Positions 1-10,200 of a stretch of DNA of 64,000 bases are shown piece by piece. Each line of letters opens with the position of its first letter. The first letter of the stretch is position 1. Made by a program: the position numbers and the translations under genes. The notes below the pieces were generated by a model that did no database searches, was not told the origin of the DNA, and saw only the letters and a list, made by a program, of their open reading frames with translations. Source of the DNA: Rallus limicola. Taxonomy: Eukaryota; Chordata; Aves; Gruiformes; Rallidae. The stretch spans positions 806,001 through 870,000 of the forward strand of contig JAKCOZ010000101.1 of NCBI GenBank assembly GCA_022605955.1. The letters are read 5' to 3'.

Positions 1-101
1 CGTAGGAGGTTCCAGGCATGTTCCCTCTTTCCAGGCAAAGGAAAAGGCTGAGAGCCAAAGTGAAAGGGTCTGCTCGTGTGTCCTGTTAGGAGGTTTCAGA
101 C

Positions 102-126
102 AAGCTATGCCTTTCAGGCCTAGCTT
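102..126. repeat. Imperfect hairpin present in every monomer (example)
   Basis: AAGCTA-T-GCCT, a TTC loop, then AGGC-C-TAGCTT form an inverted repeat with 11-nt arms and one mismatch (T at 108 opposite C at 120). It recurs every 198 bp. It is the seed of the longer junction palindromes and the place where the LTR inserted. Monomers with 11T or 16C weaken the stem by one more pair. Confidence 0.9.
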
Positions 127-304
127 CTTTACTTTGGGAGTTATTGCTGGACGTTTAGCATGTTTTGAACTGCAGTCTGCTAGGGCCGAGAAAAGCACCG
201 TAGGAGGTTCCAGGCATGTTCCCTCTTTCCAGGCAAAGGAAAAGTCTGAGAGCCAAAGTGACAGGGTCTGCTCGTGTGTCCTGTTAGGAGGTTTCAGACA
301 AGCT
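107..304. repeat. Representative satellite monomer
   Basis: This is the first complete monomer in the phase used here. In order it holds the right part of a 25-nt imperfect hairpin, a T-rich stretch, a PstI-site region, an A-rich GAGAAAAGC, the first TAGGAGGTT element, a pyrimidine-rich TTCCCTCTTTCC followed by purine-rich AAAGGAAAAGG, the variable region (monomer positions 146-175) that defines most subfamilies, and the second TAGGAGGTT element. It differs from consensus in having AAGTCTGAG rather than AAGGCTGAG. No CENP-B-box-like motif was seen. Confidence 0.95.
201..300. repeat. Internal 16-bp direct repeat within the monomer (example)
   Basis: TAGGAGGTTCCAGGCA (201-216) and TAGGAGGTTTCAGACA (285-300) match at 14 of 16 bases, 84 bp apart, and the pair recurs in every monomer. 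This suggests that the monomer contains an old internal duplication. It is too short to prove common ancestry. Confidence 0.6.
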
Positions 305-2454
305 ATGCCTTTCAGGCCTAGCTTCTTTACTTTGGGAGTTATTGCTGGACGTTTAGCATGTTTTGAACTGCAGTCTGCTAGGGCCGAGAAAAGCACCGTA
401 GGAGGTTCCAGGCATGTTCCCTCTTTCCAGGCAAAGGAAAAGGCTGAGAGCCAAAGTGACAGGTGCTGCTCATGTGTCCTGTTAGGAGGTTTCAGACAAG
501 CTATGCCTTTCAGGCCTAGCTTCTTTACTTTGGGAGTTATTGCTGGACGTTTAGCATGTTTTGAACTGCAGTCTGCTAGGGCCGAGAAAAGCACCGTAGG
601 AGGTTCCAGGCATGTTCCCTCTTTCCAGGCAAAGGAAAAGGCTGAGAGCCAAAGTGACAGGGTCTGCTCGTGTGTCCTGTGAGGAGGTTTCAGACAAGCT
701 ATGCCTTTCAGGCCTAGCTTCTTTACTTTGGGAGTTATTGCTGGACGTTTAGCATGTTTTGAACTGCAGTCTGCTAGGGCCGAGAAAAGCACCGTAGGAG
801 GTTCCAGGCATGTTCCCTCTTTCCAGGCAAAGGAAAAGGCTGAGAGCCAAAGTGACAGGTGCTGCTCATGTGTCCTGTTAGGAGGTTTCAGACAAGCTAT
901 GCCTTTCAGGCCTAGCTTCTTTACTTTGGGAGTTATTGCTGGACGTTTAGCATGTTTTGAACTGCAGTCTGCTAGGGCCGAGAAAAGCACCGTAGGAGGT
1001 TCCAGGCATGTTCCCTCTTTCCAGGCAAAGGAAAAGGCTGAGAGCCAAAGTGACAGGGTCTGCTCGTGTGTCCTGTTAGGAGGTTTCAGACAAGCTATGC
1101 CTTTCAGGCCTCGCTTCTTTACTTTGGGAGTTATTGCTGGACGTTTAGCATGTTTTGAACTGCAGTCTGCTAGGGCCGAGAAAAGCACCGTAGGAGGTTC
1201 CAGGCATGTTCCCTCTTTCCAGGCAAAGGAAAAGGCTGAGAGCCAAAGTGACAGGGTCTGCTCGTGTGTCCTGTTAGGAGGTTTCAGACAAGCTATGCCT
1301 TTCAGGCCTAGCTTCTTTACTTTGGGAGTTATTGCTGGACGTTTAGCATGTTTTGAACTGCAGTCTGCTAGGGCCGAGAAAAGCACCGTAGGAGGTTCCA
1401 GGCATGTTCCCTCTTTCCAGGCAAAGGAAAAGGCTGAGAGCCAAAGTGACAGGGTCTGCTCGTGTGTCCTGTTAGGAGGTTTCAGACAAGCTATGCCTTT
1501 CAGGCCTAGCTTCTTTACTTTGGGAGTTATTGCTGGACGTTTAGCATGTTTTGAACTGCAGTCTGCTAGGGCCGAGAAAAGCACCGTAGGAGGTTCCAGG
1601 CATGTTCCCTCTTTCCAGGCAAAGGAAAAGGCTGAGAGCCAAAGTGACAGGGGCTGCTCGTGTGTCCTGTTAGGAGGTTTCAGACAAGCTATGCCTTTCA
1701 GGCCTAGCTTCTTTACTTTGGGAGTTATTGCTGGACGTTTAGCATGTTTTGAACTGCAGTCTGCTAGGGCCGAGAAAAGCACCGTAGGAGGTTCCAGGCA
1801 TGTTCCCTCTTTCCAGGCAAAGGAAAAGGCTGAGAGCCAAAGTGACAGGGTCTGCTCGTGTGTCCTGTTAGGAGGTTTCAGACAAGCTATGCCTTTCAGG
1901 CCTCGCTTCTTTACTTTGGGAGTTATTGCTGGACGTTTAGCATGTTTTGAACTGCAGTCTGCTAGGGCCGAGAAAAGCACCGTAGGAGGTTCCAGGCATG
2001 TTCCCTCTTTCCAGGCAAAGGAAAAGGCTGAGAGCCAAAGTGACAGGGTCTGCTCGTGTGTCCTGTTAGGAGGTTTCAGACAAGCTATGCCTTTCAGGCC
2101 TAGCTTCTTTACTTTGGGAGTTATTGCTGGACGTTTAGCATGTTTTGAACTGCAGTCTGCTAGGGCCGAGAAAAGCACCGTAGGAGGTTCCAGGCATGTT
2201 CCCTCTTTCCAGGCAAAGGATAAGGCTGAGAACCAAAGTGACAGGGGCTGCTCGTGTGTCATGTTAGGAGGTTTCAGACAAGCTATGCCTTTCAGGCCTA
2301 GCTTCTTTACTTTGGGAGTTATTGCTGGACGTTTAGCATGTTTTGAATTGCAATCTGCTAGGGCCGAGAAAAGCACCGTAGGAGGTTCCAGGCATGTTCC
2401 CTCTTTCCAGGCAAAGGAAAAGGCTGAGAGCCAAAGTGACAGGGTCTGCTCGTG

Positions 2455-2525
2455 TGTCCTGTTAGGAGGTTTCAGACAAGCTATGCCTTTCAGGCCTAGC
2501 TTGTCTGAAACCTCCTAACAGGACA
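2455..2525. repeat. Junction palindrome 1
   Basis: A 71-bp palindrome: 29-bp perfect arms flank a 13-nt centre (TGCCTTTCAGGCC) that itself pairs, giving 34-nt arms with one mismatch and a TTC tip. The right arm is monomer sequence in reverse orientation. The 47-bp extra segment is 2483-2529. Confidence 0.93.
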
Positions 2526-2529
2526 AGCT

Positions 2530-3915
2530 ATGCCTTTCATGCCTAGCTTCTTTACTTTGGGAGTTATTGCTGGACGTTTAGCATGTTTTGTACTGCAGTC
2601 TGCTAGGTCCGAGAAAAGCACCGTAGGAGGTTCCAGTCATGTTCCCTCTTTCCAGGCAAAGGAAAAGGCTGAGAGCCAAAGTGACAGGGGCTGCTCGGGT
2701 GTCCTGTTAGGAGGTTTCAGACAAGCTATGCCTTTCAGGCCTAGCTTCTTTACTTTGGGAGTTATTGCTGGACGTTTAGCATGTTTTTAACTGCAGTCTG
2801 CTAGGGCCGAGAAAAGCACCGTAGGAGGTTCCAGGCATGTTCCCTCTTTCCAGGCAAAGGAAAAGGCTGAGAGCCAAAGTGACAGGGTCTGCTCGTGTGT
2901 CCTGTTAGGAGGTTTCAGACAAGCTATGCCTTTCAGGCCTAGCTTCTTTACTTTGGGAGTTATTGCTGGACGTTTAGCATGTTTTGAACTGCAGTCTGCT
3001 AGGGCCGAGAAAAGCACCGTAGGAGGTTCCAGGCATGTTCCCTCTTTCCAGGCAAAGGAAAAGGCTGAGAGCCAAAGTGACAGGGGCTGCTCGTGTGTCC
3101 TGTTAGGAGGTTTCAGACAAGCTATGCCTTTCAGGCCTAGCTTCTTTACTTTGGGAGTTATTGCTGGACGTTTAGCATGTTTTGAACTGCAGTCTGCTAG
3201 GGCCGAGAAAAGCACCGTAGGAGGTTCCAGGCATGTTCCCTCTTTCCAGGCAAAGGAAAAGGCTGAGAGCCAAAGTGACAGGGTCTGCTCGTGTGTCCTG
3301 TTAGGAGGTTTCAGACAAGCTATGCCTTTCAGGCCTAGCTTCTTTACTTTGGGAGTTATTGCTGGACGTTTAGCATGTTTTGAACTGCAGTCTGCTAGGG
3401 CCGAGAAAAGCACCGTAGGAGGTTCCAGGCATGTTCCCTCTTTCCAGGCAAAGGAAAAGGCTGAGAGCCAAAGTGACAGGGGCTGCTCGTGTGTCCTGTT
3501 AGGAGGTTTCAGACAAGCTATGCCTTTCAGGCCTAGCTTCTTTACTTTGGGAGTTATTGCTGGACGTTTAGCATGTTTTGAACTGCAGTCTGCTAGGGCC
3601 GAGAAAAGCACCGTAGGAGGTTCCAGGCATGTTCCCTCTTTCCAGGCAAAGGAAAAGGCTGAGAGCCAAAGTGACAGGGTCTACTCGTGTGTCCTGTTAG
3701 GAGGTTTCAGACAAGCTATGCCTTTCAGGCCTAGCTTCTTTACTTTGGGAGTTATTGCTGGACGTTTAGCATGTTTTGAACTGCAGTCTGCTAGGGCCGA
3801 GAAAAGCACCGTAGGAGGTTCCAGGCATGTTCCCTCTTTCCAGGCAAAGGAAAAGGCTGAGAGCCAAAGTGACAGGGGCTGCTCGTGTGTCCTGTTAGGA
3901 GGTTTCAGACAAGCT
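2530..3915. repeat. Block 2: 7 monomers
   Basis: Variant order is G+S V G V G V G. The first monomer is 11T and has CCAGTCATG instead of CCAGGCATG. The second has position 61 G>T, giving TTTTAA at about 2786-2790. The sixth has GGTCTACTCG. All these rare marks recur in block 4, 3262 bp away. Confidence 0.92.
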
Positions 3916-3958
3916 ATGCCTTTCAGGCCTAGCTTGTCTGAAACCTCCTAACAGGACA
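3888..3958. repeat. Junction palindrome 2
   Basis: Same perfect 29-bp arms and canonical centre as junction 1. The following monomer begins with CATACCTAGA. Confidence 0.93.
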
Positions 3959-3962
3959 AGCT

Positions 3963-5744
3963 ATGCCTTTCATACCTAGATTCTTTACTTTGGGAGTTAT
4001 TGCTGGACGTTTAGCATGTTTTGAACTGCAGTCTGCTAGGGCCGAGAAAAGCACCGTAGGAGGTTCCAGTCATGTTCCCTCTTTCCAGGCAAAGGAAAAG
4101 GCTGAGAGCCAAAGTGACAGGGGCTGCTCGGGTGTCCTGTTAGGAGGTTTCAGACAAGCTATGCCTTTCAGGCCTAGCTTCTTTACTTTGGGAGTTATTG
4201 CTGGACGTTTAGCATGTTTTTAACTGCAGTCTGCTAGGGCAGAGAAAAGCACCGTAGGAGGTTCCAGGCATGTTCCCTCTTTCCAGGCAAAGGAAAATGC
4301 TGAGAGCCAAAGTGACAGGGTCTGCTCGTGTGTCCTGTTAGGAGGTTTCAGACAAGCTATGCCTTTCAGGCCTAGCTTCTTTACTTTGGGAGTTATTGCT
4401 GGACGTTTAGCATGTTTTGAACTGCAGTCTGCTAGGGCCGAGAAAAGCACCGTAGGAGGTTCCAGGCATCTTCCCTCTTTCCAGGCAAAGGAAAAGGCTG
4501 AGAGCCAAAGTGACAGGGGCTGCTCGTGTGTCCTGTTAGGAGGTTTCAGACAAGCTATGCCTTTCAGGCCTAGCTTCTTTACTTTGGGAGTTATTGCTGG
4601 ACGTTTAGCATGTTTTGAACTGCAGTCTGCTAGGGCCGAGAAAAGCACCGTAGGAGGTTCCAGGCATGTTCCCTCTTTCCAGGCAAAGGAAAAGGCTGAG
4701 AGCCAAAGTGACAGGGTCTGCTCGTGTGTCCTGTTAGGAGGTTTCAGACAAGCTATGCCTTTCAGGCCTAGCTTCTTTACTTTGGGAGTTATTGCTGGAC
4801 GTTTAGCATGTTTTGAACTGCAGTCTGCTAGGGCCGAGAAAAGCACCGTAGGAGGTTCCAGGCATGTTCCCTCTTTCCAGGCAAAGGAAAAGGCTGAGAG
4901 CCAAAGTGACAGGGGCTGCTCGTGTGTCCTGTTAGGAGGTTTCAGACAAGCTATGCCTTTCAGGCCTAGCTTCTTTACTTTGGGAGTTATTGCTGGACGT
5001 TTAGCATGTTTTGAACTGCAGTCTGCTAGGGCCGAGAAAAGCACCGTAGGAGGTTCCAGGCATGTTCCCTCTTTCCAGGCAAAGGAAAAGGCTGAGAGCC
5101 AAAGTGACAGGGTCTGCTCGTGTGTCCTGTTAGGAGGTTTCAGACAAGCTATGCCTTTCAGGCCTAGCTTCTTTACTTTGGGAGTTATTGCTGGACGTTT
5201 AGCATGTTTTGAACTGCAGTCTGCTAGGGCCGAGAAAAGCACCGTAGGAGGTTCCAGGCATGTTCCCTCTTTCCAGGCAAAGGAAATGTCTGAGAGCCAA
5301 AGTGACAGGGTCTGCTCGGGTGTCCTGTTAGGAGGTTTCAGACAAGCTATGACTTTCAGGCCTCGCTTCTTTACTTTGGGAGTTATTGCTGGACGTTTAG
5401 CATGTTTTGAACTGCAGTCTGATAGGGCCGAGAAAAGCACCGTAGGAGGTTCCAGGCATGTTCCCTCTTTCCAGGCAAAGGAAAAGGCTGAGAGCCAAAG
5501 CGACAGGGTCTGCTCGTGTGTCCTGTTAGGAGGTTTCAGACAAGCTATGCCTTTCAGGCCTAGCTTCTTTACTTTGGGAGTTATTGCTGGACGTTTAGCA
5601 TGTTTTGAACTGCAGTCTGTTAGGGCCGAGAAAAGCACCGTAGGAGGTTCCAGGCATGTTCCCTCTTTCCAGGCAAAGGAAAAGGCTGAGAGCCAAAGTG
5701 ACAGGGTCTGCTCGTGTGTCCTGTTAGGAGGTTTCAGACAAGCT
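3963..5744. repeat. Block 3: 9 monomers
   Basis: Variant order is G+S V G V G V S V V. It shares with blocks 2 and 4 the CCAGTCATG mark in monomer 1 and TTTTAA in monomer 2, but has two extra monomers and its own changes (for example ATGACTTTC at about 5349 and TCTGATAGG at about 5419). Monomer 1 has CATACCT, as in blocks 4 and 5. Confidence 0.92.
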
Positions 5745-5787
5745 ATGCCTTTCAGGCCTAGCTTGTCTGAAACCTCCTAACAGGACA
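5717..5787. repeat. Junction palindrome 3
   Basis: Perfect arms, canonical centre; followed by CATACCT. Confidence 0.93.
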
Positions 5788-5791
5788 AGCT

Positions 5792-7176
5792 ATGCCTTTC
5801 ATACCTAGCTTCTTTACTTTGGGAGTTATTGCTGGACGTTTAGCATGTTTTGAACTGCAGTCTGCTAGGGCCGAGAAAAGCACCGTAGGAGGTTCCAGTC
5901 ATGTTCCCTCTTTCCAGGCAAAGGAAAAGGCTGAGAGCCAAAGTGACAGGGGCTGCTCGGGTGTCCTGTTAGGAGGTTTCAGACAAGCTATGCCTTTCAG
6001 GCCTAGCTTCTTTACTTTGGGAGTTATTGCTGGACGTTTAGCATGTTTTTAACTGCAGTCTGCTAGGGCCGAGAAAAGCACCGTAGGAGGTTCCAGGCAT
6101 GTTCCCTCTTTCCAGGCAAAGGAAAAGGCTGAGAGCCAAAGTGACAGGGTCTGCTCGTGTGTCCTGTTAGGAGGTTTCAGACAAGCTATGCCTTTCAGGC
6201 CTAGCTTCTTTACTTTGGGAGTTATTGCTGGACGTTTAGCATGTTTTGAACTGCAGTCTGCTAGGGCCGAGAAAAGCACCGTAGGAGGTTCCAGGCATGT
6301 TCCCTCTTTCCAGGCAAAGGAAAAGGCTGAGAGCCAAAGTGACAGGGGCTGCTCGTGTGTCCTGTTAGGAGGTTTCAGACAAGCTATGCCTTTCAGGCCT
6401 AGCTTCTTTACTTTGGGAGTTATTGCTGGACGTTTAGCATGTTTTGAACTGCAGTCTGCTAGGGCCGAGAAAAGCACCGTAGGAGGTTCCAGGCATGTTC
6501 CCTCTTTCCAGGCAAAGGAAAAGGCTGAGAGCCAAAGTGACAGGGTCTGCTCGTGTGTCCTGTTAGGAGGTTTCAGACAAGCTATGCCTTTCAGGCCTAG
6601 CTTCTTTACTTTGGGAGTTATTGCTGGACGTTTAGCATGTTTTGAACTGCAGTCTGCTAGGGCCGAGAAAAGCACCGTAGGAGGTTCCAGGCATGTTCCC
6701 TCTTTCCAGGCAAAGGAAAAGGCTGAGAGCCAAAGTGACAGGGGCTGCTCGTGTGTCCTGTTAGGAGGTTTCAGACAAGCTATGCCTTTCAGGCCTAGCT
6801 TCTTTACTTTGGGAGTTATTGCTGGACGTTTAGCATGTTTTGAACTGCAGTCTGCTAGGGCCGAGAAAAGCACCGTAGGAGGTTCCAGGCATGTTCCCTC
6901 TTTCCAGGCAAAGGAAAAGGCTGAGAGCCAAAGTGACAGGGTCTACTCGTGTGTCCTGTTAGGAGGTTTCAGACAAGCTATGCCTTTCAGGCCTAGCTTC
7001 TTTACTTTGGGAGTTATTGCTGGACGTTTAGCATGTTTTGAACTGCAGTCTGCTAGGGCCGAGAAAAGCACCGTAGGAGGTTCCAGGCATGTTCCCTCTT
7101 TCCAGGAAAGGAAAAGGCTGAGAGCCAAAGTGACAGGGGCTGCTCGTGTGTCCTGTTAGGAGGTTTCAGACAAGCT
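5792..7176. repeat. Block 4: 7 monomers, near-copy of block 2
   Basis: It has the same length and order of rare variants as block 2, including TTTTAA at about 6048-6052 and GGTCTACTCG at about 6941. The last monomer has lost one base near 7106 (CCAGGAAAGG for CCAGGCAAAGG), making the block 1385 bp instead of 1386. Confidence 0.92.
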
Positions 7177-7219
7177 ATGCCTTTCAGGCCTAGCTTGTCT
7201 GAAACCTCCTAACAGGACA
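7149..7219. repeat. Junction palindrome 4
   Basis: Perfect arms, canonical centre; followed by CATACCT and the 32-monomer block. Confidence 0.93.
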
Positions 7220-7223
7220 AGCT

Positions 7224-10200
7224 ATGCCTTTCATACCTAGCTTCTTTACTTTGGGAGTTATTGCTGGACGTTTAGCATGTTTTGAACTGCAGTCTGCTAG
7301 GGCCGAGAAAAGCACCGTAGGAGGTTCCAGTCATGTTCCCTCTTTCCAGGCAAAGGAAAAGGCTGAGAGCCAAAGTGACAGGGTCTGCTCGGGTGTCCTG
7401 TTAGGAGGTTTCAGACAAGCTATGCCTTTCAGGCCTAGCTTCTTTACTTTGGGAGTTATTGCAGGACGTTTAGCATGTTTTGAACTGCAGTCTGCTAGGG
7501 CCGAGAAAAGCACCGTAGGAGGTTCCAGGCATGTTCCCTCTTTCCAGGCAAAGGAAAAGGCTGAGAGCCAAAGTGACAGGGGCTGCTCGTGTGTCCTGTT
7601 AGGAGGTTTCAGACAAGCTATGCCTTTCAGGCCTAGCTTCTTTACTTTGGGAGTTATTGCTGGACGTTTAGCATGTTTTGAACTGCAGTCTGCTAGGGCC
7701 GAGAAAAGCACCGTAGGAGGTTCCAGGCATGTTCCCTCTTTCCAGGCAAAGGAAAAGGCTGAGAGCCAAAGTGACAGGGTCTGCTCGTGTGTCCTGTTAG
7801 GAGGTTTCAGACAAGCTATGCCTTTCAGGCCTAGCTTCTTTACTTTGGGAGTTATTGCTGGACGTTTAGCATGTTTTGAACTGCAGTCTGCTAGGGCCGA
7901 GAAAAGCACCGTAGGAGGTTCCAGGCATGTTCCTTCTTTCCAGGCAAAGGAAAAGGCTGAGAGCCAAAGTGACAGGGTCTGCTCGTGTGTCCTGTTAGGA
8001 GGTTTCAGACAAGCTATGCCTTTCAGGCCTAGCTTCTTTACTTTGGGAGTTATTGCTGGACGTTTAGCATGTTTTGAACTGCAGTCTGCTAGGGCCGAGA
8101 AAAGCACCGTAGGAGGTTCCAGGCATGTTCCCTCTTTCCAGGCAAAGGAAAAGGCTGAGAGCCAAAGTGACAGGGTCTGCTCGGGTGTCCTGTTAGGAGG
8201 TTTCAGACAAGCTATGCCTTTCAGGCCTCGCTTCTTTACTTTGGGAGTTATTGCTGGACGTTTAGCATGTTTTGAACTGCAGTCTGCTAGGGCCGAGAAA
8301 AGCACCGTAGGAGGTTCCAGGCATGTTCCCTCTTTCCAGGCAAAGGAAAAGGCTGAGAGCCAAAGCGACAGGGTCTGCTCGTGTGTCCTGTTAGGAGGTT
8401 TCAGACAAGCTATGCCTTTCAGGCCTAGCTTCTTTACTTTGGGAGTTATTGCTGGACGTTTAACATGTTTTGAACTGCAGTCTGTTAGGGCCGAGAAAAG
8501 AACCGTAGGAGGTTCCAGGCATGTTCCCTCTTTCCAGGCAAAGGAAAAGGCTGAAAACCAAAGTGACAGGGGCTGCTCGTGTGTCATGTTAGGAGGTTTC
8601 AGACAAGCTATGCCTTTCAGGCCTAGCTTCTTTACTTTGGGAGTTATTGCTGGACGTTTAGCATGTTTTGAACGGCAGTCTGCTAGGGCCGAGAAAAGCA
8701 CCGTAGGAGGTTCCAGGCATGTTCCCTCTTTCCAGGCAAAGGAAAAGGCTGAGAGCCAAAGTGACAGGGTCTGCTCGTGTGTCCTGTTAGGAGGTTTCAG
8801 ACAATCTATGCCTTTCAGGCCTAGCTTCTTTACTTTGGGAGTTATTGCTGGACGTTTAGCATGTTTTGAACTGCAGTCTGCTAGGGCCGAGAAAAGCACC
8901 GTAGGAGGTTCCAGGCATGTTCCCTCTTTCCAGGCAAAGGAAAAGGCTGAGAGCCAAAGTGACAGGGTCTGCTCGTGTGTCCTGTTAGGAGGTTTCAGAC
9001 AAGCTATGCCTTTCAGGCCTAGCTTCTTTACTTTGGGAGTTATTGCTGGACGTTTAGCATGTTTTGAACTGCAGTCTGCTAGGGCCGAGAAAAGCACCGT
9101 AGGAGGTTCCAGGCATGTTCCCTCTTTCCAGGCAAAGGAAAAGGCTGAGAGCCAAAGTGACAGGGTCTGCTCGTGTGTCCTGTTAGGAGGTTTCAGACAA
9201 GCTATGCCTTTCAGGCCTAGCTTCTTTACTTTGGGAGTTATTGCTGGACGTTTAGCATGTTTTGAACTGCAGTCTGCTAGGGCCGAGAAAAGCACCGTAG
9301 AAGGTTCCAGGCATGTTCCCTCTTTCCAGGCAAAGGAAAAGGCTGAGAGCCAAAGTGACAGGTGCTGCTCGTGTGTCCTGTTAGGAGGTTTCAGACAAGC
9401 TATGCCTTTCAGGCCTAGCTTCTTTACTTTGGGAGTTATTGCTGGACGTTTAGCATGTTTTGAACTGCAGTCTGCTAGGGCCGAGAAAAGCACCGTAGGA
9501 GGTTCCAGGCATGTTCCCTCTTTCCAGGCAAAGGAAAAGGCTGAGAGCCAAAGTGACAGGGTCTGCTCGTGTGTCCTGTTAGGAGGTTTCAGACAAGCTA
9601 TGCCTTTCAGGCCTAGCTTCTTTACTTTGGGAGTTATTGCTGGACGTTTAGCATGTTTTGAACTGCAGTCTGCTAGGGCCGAGAAAAGCACCGTAGGAGG
9701 TTCCAGGCATGTTCCCTCTTTCCAGGCAAAGGAAAAGGCTGAGAGCCAAAGTGACAGGGTCTGCTCGTGTGTCCTGTTAGGAGGTTTCAGACAAGCTATG
9801 CCTTTCAGGCCTAGCTTCTTTACTTTGGGTGTTATTGCTGGACGTTTAGCATGTTTTGAACTGCAGTCTGCTAGGGCCGAGAAAAGCACCGTAGGAGGTT
9901 CCAGGCATGTTCCCTCTTTCCAGGCAAAGGAAAAGGCTGAGAGCCAAAGTGACAGGGGCTGCTCGTGTGTCCTGTTAGGAGGTTTCAGACAAGCTATGCC
10001 TTTCAGGCCTAGCTTCTTTACTTTGGGAGTTATTGCTGGACGTTTAGCATGTTTTGAACTGCAGTCTGCTAGGGCCGAGAAAAGCACCGTAGGAGGTTCC
10101 AGGCATGTTCCCTCTTTCCAGGCAAAGGAAAAGGCTGAGAGCCAAAGTGACAGGGTCTGCTCGTGTGTCCTGTTAGGAGGTTTCAGACAAGCTATGCCTT

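Larger units (their letters stand above)
1..2482. repeat. Block 1: partial monomer plus 12 monomers
   Basis: The window opens inside a monomer (1-106) that carries 156 A. Twelve full monomers follow with variant order V C V C V V V G V V N V. The sixth and tenth are 16C. A TGA at 680-682 interrupts the forward open frame. The last five (G V V N V) resemble monomers at about 9802-10791 in block 5. Confidence 0.9.

Noticed and set aside
2455..2525. Rho-independent terminators at the palindromes
   Set aside because: No T-run follows the stems, and the setting is eukaryotic.
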